64,000 nt of DNA, from the NCBI GenBank assembly GCA_964598725.1, contig CAZRCW010000001.1, positions 744,001 to 808,000 of the forward strand, in the 5' to 3' direction. Positions 16,600 to 25,716 of this stretch are shown one piece after another. The notes under the pieces are model-generated. The model saw only the letters and a program-made list of their open reading frames with translations, made no database searches and was not told the DNA's origin. The translations under genes were made by a program, and so were the position numbers. How positions within the stretch are numbered: position 1 is the stretch's first letter; every line of letters starts with the position of its first letter. The DNA is from JAGOTP01 sp964598725 (lineage in GTDB: Bacteria > Patescibacteriota > Patescibacteriia > 2-12-FULL-60-25).

Positions 16600-17646
16600 T
16601 TAACTCTTCCAAATGGCTTTGGCAAACTTCCAGAGGTACTTCACGATTACGAGCGCCAAGAAGAAGTAGATCACCCACTGGAGCGCAATGAAGGCAGCGC
16701 CGAGCAAACCAACGGTTAAATCTTGGAACACGCGATTCACATCGTTGATGAACCCACGTACGCTTTCTTTCCACGAATCTTTCAAGGCCTGTCCGTCGAC
16801 AAACTTGTTTTCATATACATTCAGACGGAAGTAGACGTAGTCCACGCGATCGAGTTGGTCGGCCTTGGATCGTGAGAGACGATCCAACTGCTCATTCACA
16901 TTGATACGCTCCTGCGTGAGACGTTCGATGATAGTGAGTTTACTGTCGATGATTTTGGCTAACGTTGAGACATCACCGGAGCGAGTCGCGAGCGTTGTGA
17001 GCTCATCGTAGGCACTCGTTGCATCAGAGAGTGTTTTTTCGATCGTTGTCCGCTTGGCCTGTAAGATCTCGATCTCACTCGTAAAGTCATCGACCGTGCG
17101 CTTGATTGTCTGAGTGTTCTCTGACAAGTCGCGTGGGTCGAGTCCTTCAACAAAGGCTCGGATTTCCGCCAAGTGGCTGCGCTCAACTTTGAACGTGTAA
17201 TTACAATCTCGATCGGACTGGGTCGCTTGTTCGAAGATGACGTAGGTCTTTGCTTTCAACCCAGCGATCGCACCACAGGTTCCAGGAAGATCTCGCGTTT
17301 CAATCGAGCCTGAGTAGTCTTTGACTTCAAAGTCTTCTGCTTGATTGCCGGTCGTTCCGCCACCAGGAGTTGGCGTCGTTGGTGGAGCGATATTTCGTGT
17401 AGAGAGCTGAGGCATCCCCGTGGCGTACCCATCGCCCAGCATCTTGCCCGAAGTCTGCGCCATATCGTAAGCGTACGATGTAGCGCCTGGCGAACCCGCA
17501 CTTTCGCTCCCTGAGAGGAAGTTGGGCGTGAGCCGATTTCCACCGAATAAACGGAATAAGAACGAAAGAACCACTAACACAATGAGTAGGAGGCCGACCA
17601 ATTTAAGGATGTCCGTCGGCTTATGCGGGAGTTTGGAGAAATCCAT
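16600..17646 (-). CDS. DUF4349 membrane protein with coiled coil
   Basis: 348 aa. An N-terminal membrane helix (LVGLLLIVLVVLSFLFRLF) is followed by a low-complexity linker and the DUF4349 domain (ETRDLPGTCGAIAGLKA onward). A long coiled coil covers about residues 190-270, and a C-terminal hydrophobic helix (LLGAAFIALQWVIYFFLALVIV) follows. DUF4349 proteins are surface-exposed with a second membrane anchor; their role is unknown. Single gene bounded by terminators. Confidence 0.85.
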   Translation of the reverse strand: MDFSKLPHKPTDILKLVGLLLIVLVVLSFLFRLFGGNRLTPNFLSGSESAGSPGATSYAYDMAQTSGKMLGDGYATGMPQLSTRNIAPPTTPTPGGGTTGNQAEDFEVKDYSGSIETRDLPGTCGAIAGLKAKTYVIFEQATQSDRDCNYTFKVERSHLAEIRAFVEGLDPRDLSENTQTIKRTVDDFTSEIEILQAKRTTIEKTLSDATSAYDELTTLATRSGDVSTLAKIIDSKLTIIERLTQERINVNEQLDRLSRSKADQLDRVDYVYFRLNVYENKFVDGQALKDSWKESVRGFINDVNRVFQDLTVGLLGAAFIALQWVIYFFLALVIVKYLWKFAKAIWKS

Positions 17647-17661
17647 ATGCCCTCAGTATAG

Positions 17662-17689
17662 CAAAACCGCCCTCTCCAGGGCGGTTTTG
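17662..17689. terminator. Bidirectional intrinsic terminator
   Basis: CAAAACCGCCCT / AGGGCGGTTTTG with a CTCC loop, between the ABC-F and DUF4349 genes. Confidence 0.92.
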
Positions 17690-17704
17690 CACTTCTTACG
17701 AGGC

Positions 17705-19177
17705 TTATTTGTCTTTTATGACCGGCACCGTACCCAGGTCGAGGATCTGATCGAAGTGAATCTGACTCACGAAATCCGGCACGTGGCTGACCATGATGAT
17801 TGCGCCCTGGTAGGCCTCGATCGCTTTCGCGATGACGGGAATGTGGCGGAAGTTGATGTGGTTGGTTGGTTCGTCGAGAATCAGGAGTCCTGGCATCTGG
17901 AGGACGAAGCGACCGAAACACAGCAATCCTTTCTGCCCTTCGGACAACGCGCCGACCTTATTCTTCAGGAGATCGGACGTGAGCAGGAACTGAGCGGCGA
18001 CAGCGCGGAGACGTTCATTCGATTCCGTCTCCATCACAGCCGCGAGCGACTCGTAGGCCGTCTGTTCGAAGTCGAGACCTGAGAAGTCCTGGCGATAGTA
18101 GCCAACCTTCACCTCCGGATGGATCACAATCCCCTTGTCGGTCCCTTCGGCTAATGAGCGGAGGAAGGTCGTCTTCCCGATGCCGTTTGGTCCGGTCACA
18201 AGCAAGCGCTTGCCACGACGAAGGACAATGTCGACTTCGGCTCGACGGATCTCTGTCCCCTTCATCAAGCTGAGCGATTTCATCGTCACGATTGGCTCGG
18301 CAAAATCTTGGGCGGGAATATCGAAATCTTTGATCGTCTTATCTTCACGTCGCACGTCGACCATGTTTTCTTCGGCGTCTTCGACCTGGTCGCGCAACTT
18401 ACTTGCGAGCTTACGCATCTTACCCCCTTTATTCGCGAAGAAGTTGATCTTGTCTTTGCGATCCTGAATGTCTTTGAGCAACCGAGCATTCTGCATGCGT
18501 TCACGTTCAACGCGAGCCGCGATCTCTTCGACCACGTTGAAGTAGTTTCCGACGTAGTTATCGACTTTCCCGGTGAAGACATCGAGGTGCAAAACGCCTT
18601 CTGTAAACGCATTCAAGAAATCAGCATCGTGAGAAATCACGAGCACGGTCTTCGGATACATCATGAGGAATCCCGTCAGGTGCTCGATTCCGGCTTGGTC
18701 AAGGTTATTGGTCGGCTCGTCCAATAACAAAATATCTGGGTTCTGGATCAAAGCGTAGGCCAAAAGCAAACGTGCTTGCTGACCCCCTGAGAAATCGCTG
18801 AGCACTTTGTCGAGCGGCGCATCCAAGTTCACGACCTCCAATACCTCTTTGATACGACGATCGAGATCGTAGATCGTCTGGTCACCGAAGGCATGCTGGA
18901 AATACTGCTCAACCGTCTCTCCCAAGCGCTCACGTGGAATCACCTGAAGCCCGATGGCGATCGTTGATCCCTTATCGATACTGATCGTGCCTTCGAGTGG
19001 CTTGAGCGTCCCCATGAGCAACTTGAAGATCGTGCTCTTTCCAGCGCCGTTCTGGCCCATGACCGTGATCTTGGCGTTCTCACGAATCGAAAAGTTCGCC
19101 TCTTCGAGAAGGAGGTTCTCTTCGTCGTAGCCAAACGATACGTTGCTGAAGCGGGCGATAACATTTCCGTGATCCAT
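17705..19177 (-). CDS. ABC-F family ATPase
   Basis: 490 aa with two nucleotide-binding domains and no membrane segments. The first carries GQNGAGKSTIF, LSDFSGGQQARLLLAYAL and DILLLDEPTNNLDQ. The second carries GPNGIGKTTFL, LSEGQKGLLCFGRF and LLILDEPTNHIN. A basic linker region of the ABC-F type lies between (about 225-290). ABC-F proteins act on ribosomes in translation or antibiotic protection. The second signature (LSEGQKG) is divergent. Confidence 0.9.
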   Translation of the reverse strand: MDHGNVIARFSNVSFGYDEENLLLEEANFSIRENAKITVMGQNGAGKSTIFKLLMGTLKPLEGTISIDKGSTIAIGLQVIPRERLGETVEQYFQHAFGDQTIYDLDRRIKEVLEVVNLDAPLDKVLSDFSGGQQARLLLAYALIQNPDILLLDEPTNNLDQAGIEHLTGFLMMYPKTVLVISHDADFLNAFTEGVLHLDVFTGKVDNYVGNYFNVVEEIAARVERERMQNARLLKDIQDRKDKINFFANKGGKMRKLASKLRDQVEDAEENMVDVRREDKTIKDFDIPAQDFAEPIVTMKSLSLMKGTEIRRAEVDIVLRRGKRLLVTGPNGIGKTTFLRSLAEGTDKGIVIHPEVKVGYYRQDFSGLDFEQTAYESLAAVMETESNERLRAVAAQFLLTSDLLKNKVGALSEGQKGLLCFGRFVLQMPGLLILDEPTNHINFRHIPVIAKAIEAYQGAIIMVSHVPDFVSQIHFDQILDLGTVPVIKDK

Positions 19178-19220
19178 AGTTGGAGCCGAGTCTACAGCAA
19201 ACCAGAGATTTTAGCCAGTC

Positions 19221-20000
19221 TTAGGCAAAAAGCGCACGATAGTTCTCGTTTAGGCCATCCAACAGCTTCATTTCGGCCGGTAACAGTTCAAAATCGAAGA
19301 TCTGAGCGTTCTGGAAGATACGCTCTTTGTTCTGAGATTTGGGCAAAACAACCACTTCATGCTGGATCCCCCAACGAAGCAAGACCTGAGCCACGCTCCG
19401 ATTGGCGCGTTTCGCGATTTCCTGAAGAACCGGATGATCGAGTTTCTTACCACGAGTCAACGGACTGTAGGCTTCAACCTGAACGCCTTCTGTCTGACAG
19501 AACTCGAGCAATTCCTTTTTATAGTTAAACGGGCTGAACTCGACCTGGTTCGCAGCCGGCTTCACCGAACACCAACTTAAAAGCTCTTTCAGCTGCTTCA
19601 CGGAATAATTACTCACTCCAATCGAACGCGCCACTTTCGCGGCATGGAGTCGCTCCAAAGCCTTCCAGGCCATATCCTTGCCGATCGGTGACGGCCAGTG
19701 AACTAAGTACAGGTCAACATACTCCAATCCTAACCGTTCCAAGCTCTTATAGAATGCTTTCTCAGCCGATAAAAAATCCGTGAGCCAAAGCTTCGTCGTA
19801 ACAAACAACTCGTTACGTGGGATCCCGCTCGCCTGGATCGCTTTTCCGACTGATTCTTCGTTCTTGTAGAAGGAGGCCGTATCGATGTGACGGTAGCCGG
19901 CTTCAAGCGCGGTACGGACAGCGAGCTCCGTTTGTTCACCAGGTGGGATTTGATAGACGCCAAAGCCCAAGGCGGGAATGGAACCGAATGTTTGTTTCAT
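19221..20000 (-). CDS. Aldo/keto reductase
   Basis: 259 aa TIM-barrel NADPH-dependent oxidoreductase. The catalytic tetrad is visible: D40, Y45, K70 and H101 (RHIDTASFYKNEESVG, FVTTKLW, DLYLVHWP). The C-terminal cofactor region PKSQNKERIFQN also fits. It reduces an aldehyde or ketone; the substrate is not predictable. Length is slightly short of AKR5 members but complete. Confidence 0.93.
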   Translation of the reverse strand: MKQTFGSIPALGFGVYQIPPGEQTELAVRTALEAGYRHIDTASFYKNEESVGKAIQASGIPRNELFVTTKLWLTDFLSAEKAFYKSLERLGLEYVDLYLVHWPSPIGKDMAWKALERLHAAKVARSIGVSNYSVKQLKELLSWCSVKPAANQVEFSPFNYKKELLEFCQTEGVQVEAYSPLTRGKKLDHPVLQEIAKRANRSVAQVLLRWGIQHEVVVLPKSQNKERIFQNAQIFDFELLPAEMKLLDGLNENYRALFA

Positions 20001-20038
20001 ACAAAGAATACTATTGGATTACTTCTCTAGCATAGCAA

Positions 20039-20064
20039 AAGCGACTCCCCGAAGGGAGTCGCTT
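20039..20064. terminator. Intrinsic terminator
   Basis: AAGCGACTCCC / GGGAGTCGCTT with a CGAA tetraloop. It lies just after the zinc-ribbon gene in the minus direction. Confidence 0.85.
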
Positions 20065-20070
20065 CACTGT

Positions 20071-20736
20071 TTATTTCTTGGCTGGTTCACCGTCGAGAGA
20101 CAAAGTCTCTGTTGGCTCTTCGGCCTCTTCTTCGTCTTCATCAACCATCTCATCTTCGTCGAGTTCGACCTCTTCGCCATCCTCGTCGTCTTCACCGATG
20201 CCGATGGCTTCGATGATGAGGTCAAGCTTGGCGTTCAAGAGTTTGAACTGTTCGTTGAGTTTGAACATCGTGACGTCTGAAGCGGCTGCACTGGTTACAG
20301 CTTTTTCGCTGCCACCAAAACAGGCACGGCAGTAGACTGGCTTCTCACCTGTTGGACGGAAAGGAACTTCGCATTCCGACTTACACTTGTCACAGGTCGT
20401 CTTGAACAAGCGCTTCTCCTGATAGCCACCGCCACGCGAGTCGCGTGAGTCGCGGCCTCCGCCGAATCCACCACCGAACGAGCGACCACCACCGAAACCG
20501 CCGCGGTCATCGCGTCCGCGATAGCTGCCTCCGCCGTAGGAAGGACGATCCCCGCCACGGTCTCCCCCGCGATTATCACGGTCGTTGCCGTACGAAGGGC
20601 GGTCGTTGCCGTACGAAGGCGCTGGGCGGTCATCACGACGCTCCCAAGGCTTACTCTGGCCAAAACTTGGGCGGTCCGAAGAACGGTGACCGGCCGAGCC
20701 ATTAAAACTCATACTCTGATAAGGACGCTTGATCAT
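20071..20736 (-). CDS. RGG-rich protein with double-CxxC zinc ribbon
   Basis: 221 aa. The N-terminal half is a low-complexity, Arg/Gly/Asp/Ser-rich segment with RGG-like repeats. The middle holds a zinc ribbon (CDKCKSECEVPFRP.. then VYCRACF). The C-terminus is strongly acidic (runs of Asp/Glu). This architecture is a familiar conserved gene of Patescibacteria. The RGG and zinc ribbon suggest RNA binding, an inference only. The low-complexity DNA may be unstable. Confidence 0.8.
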   Translation of the reverse strand: MIKRPYQSMSFNGSAGHRSSDRPSFGQSKPWERRDDRPAPSYGNDRPSYGNDRDNRGGDRGGDRPSYGGGSYRGRDDRGGFGGGRSFGGGFGGGRDSRDSRGGGYQEKRLFKTTCDKCKSECEVPFRPTGEKPVYCRACFGGSEKAVTSAAASDVTMFKLNEQFKLLNAKLDLIIEAIGIGEDDEDGEEVELDEDEMVDEDEEEAEEPTETLSLDGEPAKK

Positions 20737-20782
20737 AGGAAACGCGGGTGGGTAGGATAAACGGCGAAAGATTAGTCGCCGG

Positions 20783-20811
20783 ATATTACCTTATATTACA
20801 CAAAATATCAA
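20783..20811 (-). promoter_or_regulatory. Promoter of the RGG/zinc-ribbon gene
   Basis: On the minus strand TTGATA (20806-20811), 17 bp, TAATAT (20783-20788). The transcribed leader contains a small hairpin (CGGCGA..TTCGCCG). Confidence 0.75.
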
Positions 20812-20825
20812 GCCCTTGCTAAGAT
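20797..20825 (+). promoter_or_regulatory. Promoter of M32 carboxypeptidase, likely leaderless
   Basis: TACACA (four of six consensus bases) at 20797-20802, 17 bp, TAAGAT at 20820-20825. The ATG follows after only 6 nt. It overlaps the divergent zinc-ribbon promoter, so the two may compete. Confidence 0.55.
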
Positions 20826-20831
20826 ACACCC

Positions 20832-22352
20832 ATGAATACCGCCGCCTACGCCCATCTGTGCGTCCAATTAGAGGAATTAGCCCATTTAAACTCGACGTTG
20901 GCCATCTTGCAGTGGGATCAAGAAATTAACATGCCCACCAAGGGCGGTGAGCCTCGAGCCAAGCTGATCAGCTACCTGAGCCTTTTGGCCCATGAGAAAA
21001 TCTTAGCACTTAACGAGAAGCGGCAATTAGCGAAATTGATGCGAGAATTGAAGACAACCGATACAAGCCCAGAAGCGCTCGTCCTGCGTGATGCTTGGCG
21101 TACCTACCAGCGAGAGCACAAACTTCCAGCTGAATTCGTGAAGGAATTAGCCGAACTTCGTTCACGCGCACAAGCGATCTGGGCCGATGCACGTGCAAAA
21201 TCCGACTTTTCGCTCTTTCTGCCATCCCTCAAGCGCTTAGTCACACTCAAGCGACAAGAGGCGGCCTACGTAGGTTATACAACCACCCCTTACGATGCGC
21301 TGCTCGACGACTACGAGCCAGGGCTGACCTGTGCCGACATCGATCCCGTGTTCAAAGAGCTTCGTGACTTCTTGGCGCCATTCCTAAAGAAATTAAGGCA
21401 GGCGGACGGCCAACTAAAACTCTCGCTCCTCAAGGGTAAATTTCCGTTGCCAGAGCAGGAAGCATTCAACACCGCGCTCCTCGCCAAGATTGGATTTGAT
21501 TTTGATGCGGGACGCTTGGACCGGAGCACGCACCCGTTCACGACCGATTTTCACCCGCATGATGTCCGCATCACGACGCGTTATCGCGAAACCGATGCAC
21601 TCTACGCGCTCGGCAGCACCATCCATGAGATGGGGCATGCCCTCTACGAACAAGGCTTGCCCGCCGAACATTTCAGTCTGCCCCAAGCGGAAGCGGTGTC
21701 ATTAGGAATCCATGAATCACAATCACGCATCTGGGAAAACAACATTGGTAAAAGCCGTGCCTTCTGGAGCTACTTCTACCCAAAACTCCAGAAGCAATTT
21801 CCAAAACCCTACGCCACCATCCCCCTTGAGACGTTCTACCGCATTCTGAACCGTGTCGAACCGTCCTCTATTCGAACGGAAGCCGATGAAGTCACCTACA
21901 ACCTCCACATCATTCTTCGCTACGAACTGGAGCGCGACTTAATCGAAGGCAAGATTCAAGCCAAAGATCTCCCAAAGCTCTGGAAACAGAAGATGAAGAG
22001 CTATCTTGGGGTTGACGTTCAGAATGATCGGGAAGGTGTTCTGCAAGACGTTCACTGGTCCGAGGGGATGTTCGGCTACTTCCCGACCTACACTTTGGGA
22101 AACTTGTACGCGGCTCAATTTTGGAAAACGGCTCAAGAAAAACTACCGAAACTCGAAACGGACCTTAAGAAAGGTCAGTTCGCACCGCTCCGTGACTGGT
22201 TACGAGCAAACATTCATGCGCACGGTAAAACCTACTCGAGCTCTGCACTCGTCAAACGCGTCACCGGTGAACCACTTCAAGCCAAGTACTTCATTGCGTA
22301 TCTGAAAGACAAATACAGCGATCTTTACGGACGCTCGATACTGGCGAAGTAA
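20832..22352 (+). CDS. M32-family metallocarboxypeptidase (Taq type)
   Basis: 506 aa, the normal family length. The zinc motif HEMGH with following ALYEQGLP is at about residue 264, followed by HESQSRIWENNIG with the third ligand Glu. It removes C-terminal residues from peptides in the cytoplasm; no signal peptide is present. It ends overlapping a convergent small gene by 28 bp with no terminator between. Confidence 0.95.
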   Translation: MNTAAYAHLCVQLEELAHLNSTLAILQWDQEINMPTKGGEPRAKLISYLSLLAHEKILALNEKRQLAKLMRELKTTDTSPEALVLRDAWRTYQREHKLPAEFVKELAELRSRAQAIWADARAKSDFSLFLPSLKRLVTLKRQEAAYVGYTTTPYDALLDDYEPGLTCADIDPVFKELRDFLAPFLKKLRQADGQLKLSLLKGKFPLPEQEAFNTALLAKIGFDFDAGRLDRSTHPFTTDFHPHDVRITTRYRETDALYALGSTIHEMGHALYEQGLPAEHFSLPQAEAVSLGIHESQSRIWENNIGKSRAFWSYFYPKLQKQFPKPYATIPLETFYRILNRVEPSSIRTEADEVTYNLHIILRYELERDLIEGKIQAKDLPKLWKQKMKSYLGVDVQNDREGVLQDVHWSEGMFGYFPTYTLGNLYAAQFWKTAQEKLPKLETDLKKGQFAPLRDWLRANIHAHGKTYSSSALVKRVTGEPLQAKYFIAYLKDKYSDLYGRSILAK

Positions 22353-22618
22353 TCTTCCCACGTTTTAACCGTCACTCGTTCCAACTCTTCTTCGGTCAGC
22401 GCGGGCAATAAGTCCGGCTGTTCTTTGAGTTGTTGCGCCAGTTCTTCTTCTGAAAAGTGCTTCCAACGTTCTTGCTGAGCCGCCGATAAACGACTCACAC
22501 GAACAGCGAAGCTCCGACGAAGCACCCATTCCGTAACCGAACGAACAACTCCGGGAAGATCCTCTTCCGCTGCCCCATTCCGTCTGAGACGCTCTAAGAT
22601 ATCATCAATAGTCATCAT
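22325..22618 (-). CDS. Hypothetical small helical protein
   Basis: 97 aa, not recognised. It is highly charged and helical, with alternating Glu/Arg-rich segments and the pattern SEEELAQQLKEQPDLLPALTEEELERV. No signal or membrane segment. It is the second gene of a pair with the small membrane protein upstream (3-bp gap). The start has TCTATG. The 28-bp antisense overlap with the carboxypeptidase gene is unusual. Confidence 0.7.
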   Translation of the reverse strand: MMTIDDILERLRRNGAAEEDLPGVVRSVTEWVLRRSFAVRVSRLSAAQQERWKHFSEEELAQQLKEQPDLLPALTEEELERVTVKTWEDYFASIERP

Positions 22619-22621
22619 AGA

Positions 22622-22990
22622 TTATTCCTCGTTTTTCTTACGAAATTCCTCTTTTCTGATAAGAGCTTGCACATCTGCCGTAATCTCGCCCACTCTCGCT
22701 TCACGGCGCAACTGTTCACGCTTCCTAATGGTGGGCGACAGAACAAAATAGAGACCTGCGCTGAACAACATTGTGGCCATACCCGCTCCCGTCATCGCAC
22801 CTTGGGAGGTTGCAAAATGCTGCCAGTCCGGCACAAACATCGATCCAAGTTTTTCAATTCCGATCATAGAAACGAATCCAAACCCCATCGATTCGAGCTT
22901 TACTTGTTGCTCCTTATTGAAGCCCGTATGCCGCTCCATAAAATTCATCTCACCCTCCGGCTTGGGTGGTTGTTCAAAGGACTGTTTCAT
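22622..22990 (-). CDS. Hypothetical membrane-associated protein
   Basis: About 122 aa, not recognised. A soluble N-terminus (EGEMNFMERHTGFNKEQQVKLES) is followed by hydrophobic stretches (GFGFVSMIGIEKLGSMF; AGMATMLFSAGLYFVL) and a basic C-terminal helix. The start at 22990 is preferred over one at 23035, which would run into the terminator upstream. Confidence 0.65.
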   Translation of the reverse strand: MKQSFEQPPKPEGEMNFMERHTGFNKEQQVKLESMGFGFVSMIGIEKLGSMFVPDWQHFATSQGAMTGAGMATMLFSAGLYFVLSPTIRKREQLRREARVGEITADVQALIRKEEFRKKNEE

Positions 22991-23033
22991 ATGAAGAGAG
23001 TCTAGCAAAAGAGCTCCTCTTGAACCATAAAAC

Positions 23034-23061
23034 AAAACTGCCTCATTACGAGGCAGTTTTT
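23034..23061. terminator. Bidirectional intrinsic terminator
   Basis: AAAACTGCCTC / GAGGCAGTTTT with an ATTAC loop followed by T-rich sequence. Confidence 0.92.
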
Positions 23062-23065
23062 GTCT

Positions 23066-23266
23066 TTAAGCGGCTTCTTCGGCTGGGAAAGCAGCGGCAG
23101 CGTCCTTGCGCATGTACGTAACGGTGCTGGTTGGCGTCGCGGCATATTCATCCGCATGATCCGCTTTCCAGTGGGCTTCCATCGCATCACCGAGTTCCTG
23201 CGCACTGTTCCCGCTTACCGACTGGGAACACCAGCCACCGACATCCTGACAGACTAATTCGGCCAT
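23066..23266 (-). CDS. DUF1059-like small protein
   Basis: 66 aa. The segment VCQDVGGWCSQSVSGNSAQELGDAMEAHWKADH follows the DUF1059 layout: a Cys pair, a spacer and a C-terminal His pair that could bind metal. The C-terminal 20 residues are Ala-rich. Single gene with TCTATG start and a terminator just downstream. Confidence 0.6.
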   Translation of the reverse strand: MAELVCQDVGGWCSQSVSGNSAQELGDAMEAHWKADHADEYAATPTSTVTYMRKDAAAAFPAEEAA

Positions 23267-23307
23267 AGAGTTTCAGTAAAGAATAAACCTTCTTTCGAAG
23301 TGTAACC

Positions 23308-24072
23308 CTAGAGCGATGAGCGATCCAGCTCTTGGGCGATCAGACGGAACCAATGGGCGTAAGCGGCGTCGCTTGGGTGGAACCAATCGGGCGCGTAGTA
23401 GGCATCTGCTTGGATCCTGAATGGATCCTCTTCATGTTCGCGAAACAGATCGATATAGCGAATATCCCCTTTCGTTGCCGAAACTGCTTTTAAGAACAGA
23501 ATGCGATTCTTCCGGGTCTGTCGCTCAAAGATCCAGCGTGTGGGCAATGGGAAGAGTTGCGACGACCCAACGTTACTCGTGCTCCCGAAGAGTACATGCT
23601 TCCCATGAATACTCGCCAAGGCTAAGACATGCAATGTATCACGCATCAATTCATCTGGTTGCGTGAAACGCACCGTATCATTCCCGCCTCCTTGGACGAT
23701 CACGAGATCATACACGCCCGTCACTTGATCCATCTGACGTACGATGTCGCGCATCTTAGAACCATTCACCCCTAAATTTGTGATCTCTGCTTTAGGATAA
23801 CGCTGGCCAAGCAAACCAGCGACGGAGGAGGTGGAAGTCGTTGCCCCCGTTCCAACGGCCGTGCTGTCGCCTACGACCAAGATACGAAACGTCGCGTCTG
23901 GTACAGAACGTGAAAATGGTACCGTTTGTGCCGCCAAGCCCTCGCCAATTCTAATATAATATTCCATGCGCACCGTCTGGGCCAGCAAATACACGGAGAA
24001 ACAAATCAAGACCGCCAGAATAACCGCGCGGATGCGATTGAGTTCACGGACTCGTTTCAACAAACGCTGCAT
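23308..24072 (-). CDS. Membrane-anchored SGNH/GDSL hydrolase
   Basis: About 254 aa. An N-terminal membrane helix (AVILAVLICFSVYLLAQTV) is followed by an SGNH hydrolase domain: block I VVGDSTAVGTGA, block II GVNGSKM, block III VQGGGNDTV and block V DWFHPSD. It should be an extracytoplasmic esterase or acetylhydrolase. The start at 24072 puts the helix at the N-terminus. It is divergent from the DUF2207 gene. Confidence 0.87.
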   Translation of the reverse strand: MQRLLKRVRELNRIRAVILAVLICFSVYLLAQTVRMEYYIRIGEGLAAQTVPFSRSVPDATFRILVVGDSTAVGTGATTSTSSVAGLLGQRYPKAEITNLGVNGSKMRDIVRQMDQVTGVYDLVIVQGGGNDTVRFTQPDELMRDTLHVLALASIHGKHVLFGSTSNVGSSQLFPLPTRWIFERQTRKNRILFLKAVSATKGDIRYIDLFREHEEDPFRIQADAYYAPDWFHPSDAAYAHWFRLIAQELDRSSL

Positions 24073-24099
24073 ACAGCTTGTATGATAGCATGCTCCCAT

Positions 24100-25716
24100 A
24101 TGCCGTTCACGTTTGCCTCGCTCAAAGAACAGATCGAGCTTCAACCAACCAATTGGATCTTAGGTTCAATTGTTGTTTTCGCGATCGCTTTTCCGTTCGG
24201 TCTGATGATTTTGCAAACGCATCAATCGGCCCAACAGTCTGTCAGCGAAGCGAACGGTGAGCGAATCACAAACTATACCGCCAACATCGAGCTCGATCGT
24301 TCAGGGCAAGCGGTCGTCCAAGAAACGCTTGTCTATGACTACGCCGACCACGAGCGTTCCAGCTTCAGTCGCAGTCTCAATAAACGTCTTCAAACCGATA
24401 CCTACACGCTCCAAGATCGAGGCATCGGGTTTTTCACCCAGAGCACGCGCAATGGGCTCCTTGAACCACAAACCGCGTTCCAAACGAATTCGGCGACAAC
24501 TCTGAAGCTCGGTTCAGCAGACCAACGGGTCACGGGAAAACAAACCTATAAGCTTGGCTATCAACTGGGACATGCGGTCACGCAAGGCGACGGTGTTGAG
24601 ACTGTTCGTCTGAGCCCGACCGATGTCACACTCCCCGTGCCAATTGATGCGACTAGCGTCCTATTCAATGGACCCATGCAACCACTCCGTATCGACTGTG
24701 CCGTCAAAAACACTAAGACGGGTGAGACCAGTCCCTGTCACATTTATCCAACGAACACGCAGGCTATTCGGTTTGAAGCTACGCGTTGGCTTGAACCGGG
24801 TGAAGGAATGTTTCTCGAACTGGACTATCCGATAGGAACGTTTCGATCGGTGGTACCGCTCGCCCAGAACCCCCGCATTCCGCTCTGGGCGATCATCGTA
24901 CTCGCCCATCTGATCGTGGCCGCGATCATCGTATTCCTCTTTGGTCGTGATGCTCGTGGCCGAGGCGTTGTCATTCCAAGCGAAGAGACCTTGGATGATA
25001 TCAAGCCCTACGAAGCGGGTGCCTTACTTGCCCAGTGGCCGAATTATGCGAGCTTTGTCGGGATGATCTTAGATTTGGTCGAACGGAACGTTATTCGCTT
25101 TGAACGGTTTGAGGGTGGCGAGTATCTCCTGTTCCATATTGAACGTGTGCCAGGCAATCATAGGCTCGACGCCGTCGAACAGGCGGTTTTGCATCGCTTC
25201 TTTCAATATGAATTTGGTGATGCCTCGAGCGGCGAGATGGAATCGGCGAGTTTCGGTAACTATTCAAGCGAAGCCAAGCGTGCCTACAGCCTGTACGAAA
25301 AACTGACCAACAAACGGTTGGTCAGTCGTGGCTGGTACGCCTCAAATATTTGGTTCACCTACCTGTTCACGGCGCTTATCATCACCGGCTGGACGGCGGG
25401 ACTGTATCTCTTCCTCAAAGGACGAGTAAACGATCCCCATTTGGACTATCTACAGATCCAGCTCGTCCTGCTCATTCCCTTCATCTATTTCCTCCCACGT
25501 CTGACCAAAGCAGGAGCTCTGGCCCGCGAGAAGATTAAAGGACTCGCCTGGTACATTCGTGTCGCGGAAAAAGATCGGATCGCCTACCACGAGGGTCCAC
25601 AGAGCCTATTCACTCGACCTGGCAAACTGTTGGCGTATGCTGTTGCGCTTAAACTTGAGAAGGACTGGATGAAGCAGTTTATGGTCGGCTATCAGAAACG
25701 ACGCGCTTCGAAGTAA
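24100..25716 (+). CDS. DUF2207 membrane protein
   Basis: 538 aa. The order is an N-terminal membrane helix (ILGSIVVFAIAFPFGLMIL), an extracytoplasmic beta-rich domain of about 220 residues, a second helix (IPLWAIIVLAHLIVAAIIVFLFG), a cytoplasmic part, and two further helices near 460-500. This is the DUF2207 layout. Function unknown, probably envelope. The start at 24100 gives a proper N-terminal anchor. It ends overlapping the convergent MFS gene by 38 bp. Confidence 0.82.
   Translation: MPFTFASLKEQIELQPTNWILGSIVVFAIAFPFGLMILQTHQSAQQSVSEANGERITNYTANIELDRSGQAVVQETLVYDYADHERSSFSRSLNKRLQTDTYTLQDRGIGFFTQSTRNGLLEPQTAFQTNSATTLKLGSADQRVTGKQTYKLGYQLGHAVTQGDGVETVRLSPTDVTLPVPIDATSVLFNGPMQPLRIDCAVKNTKTGETSPCHIYPTNTQAIRFEATRWLEPGEGMFLELDYPIGTFRSVVPLAQNPRIPLWAIIVLAHLIVAAIIVFLFGRDARGRGVVIPSEETLDDIKPYEAGALLAQWPNYASFVGMILDLVERNVIRFERFEGGEYLLFHIERVPGNHRLDAVEQAVLHRFFQYEFGDASSGEMESASFGNYSSEAKRAYSLYEKLTNKRLVSRGWYASNIWFTYLFTALIITGWTAGLYLFLKGRVNDPHLDYLQIQLVLLIPFIYFLPRLTKAGALAREKIKGLAWYIRVAEKDRIAYHEGPQSLFTRPGKLLAYAVALKLEKDWMKQFMVGYQKRRASK

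Noticed and set aside
20445..20705. Plus-strand frames opposite the RGG-rich gene.
   Set aside because: Mirror of the low-complexity codon repeats of the real gene.
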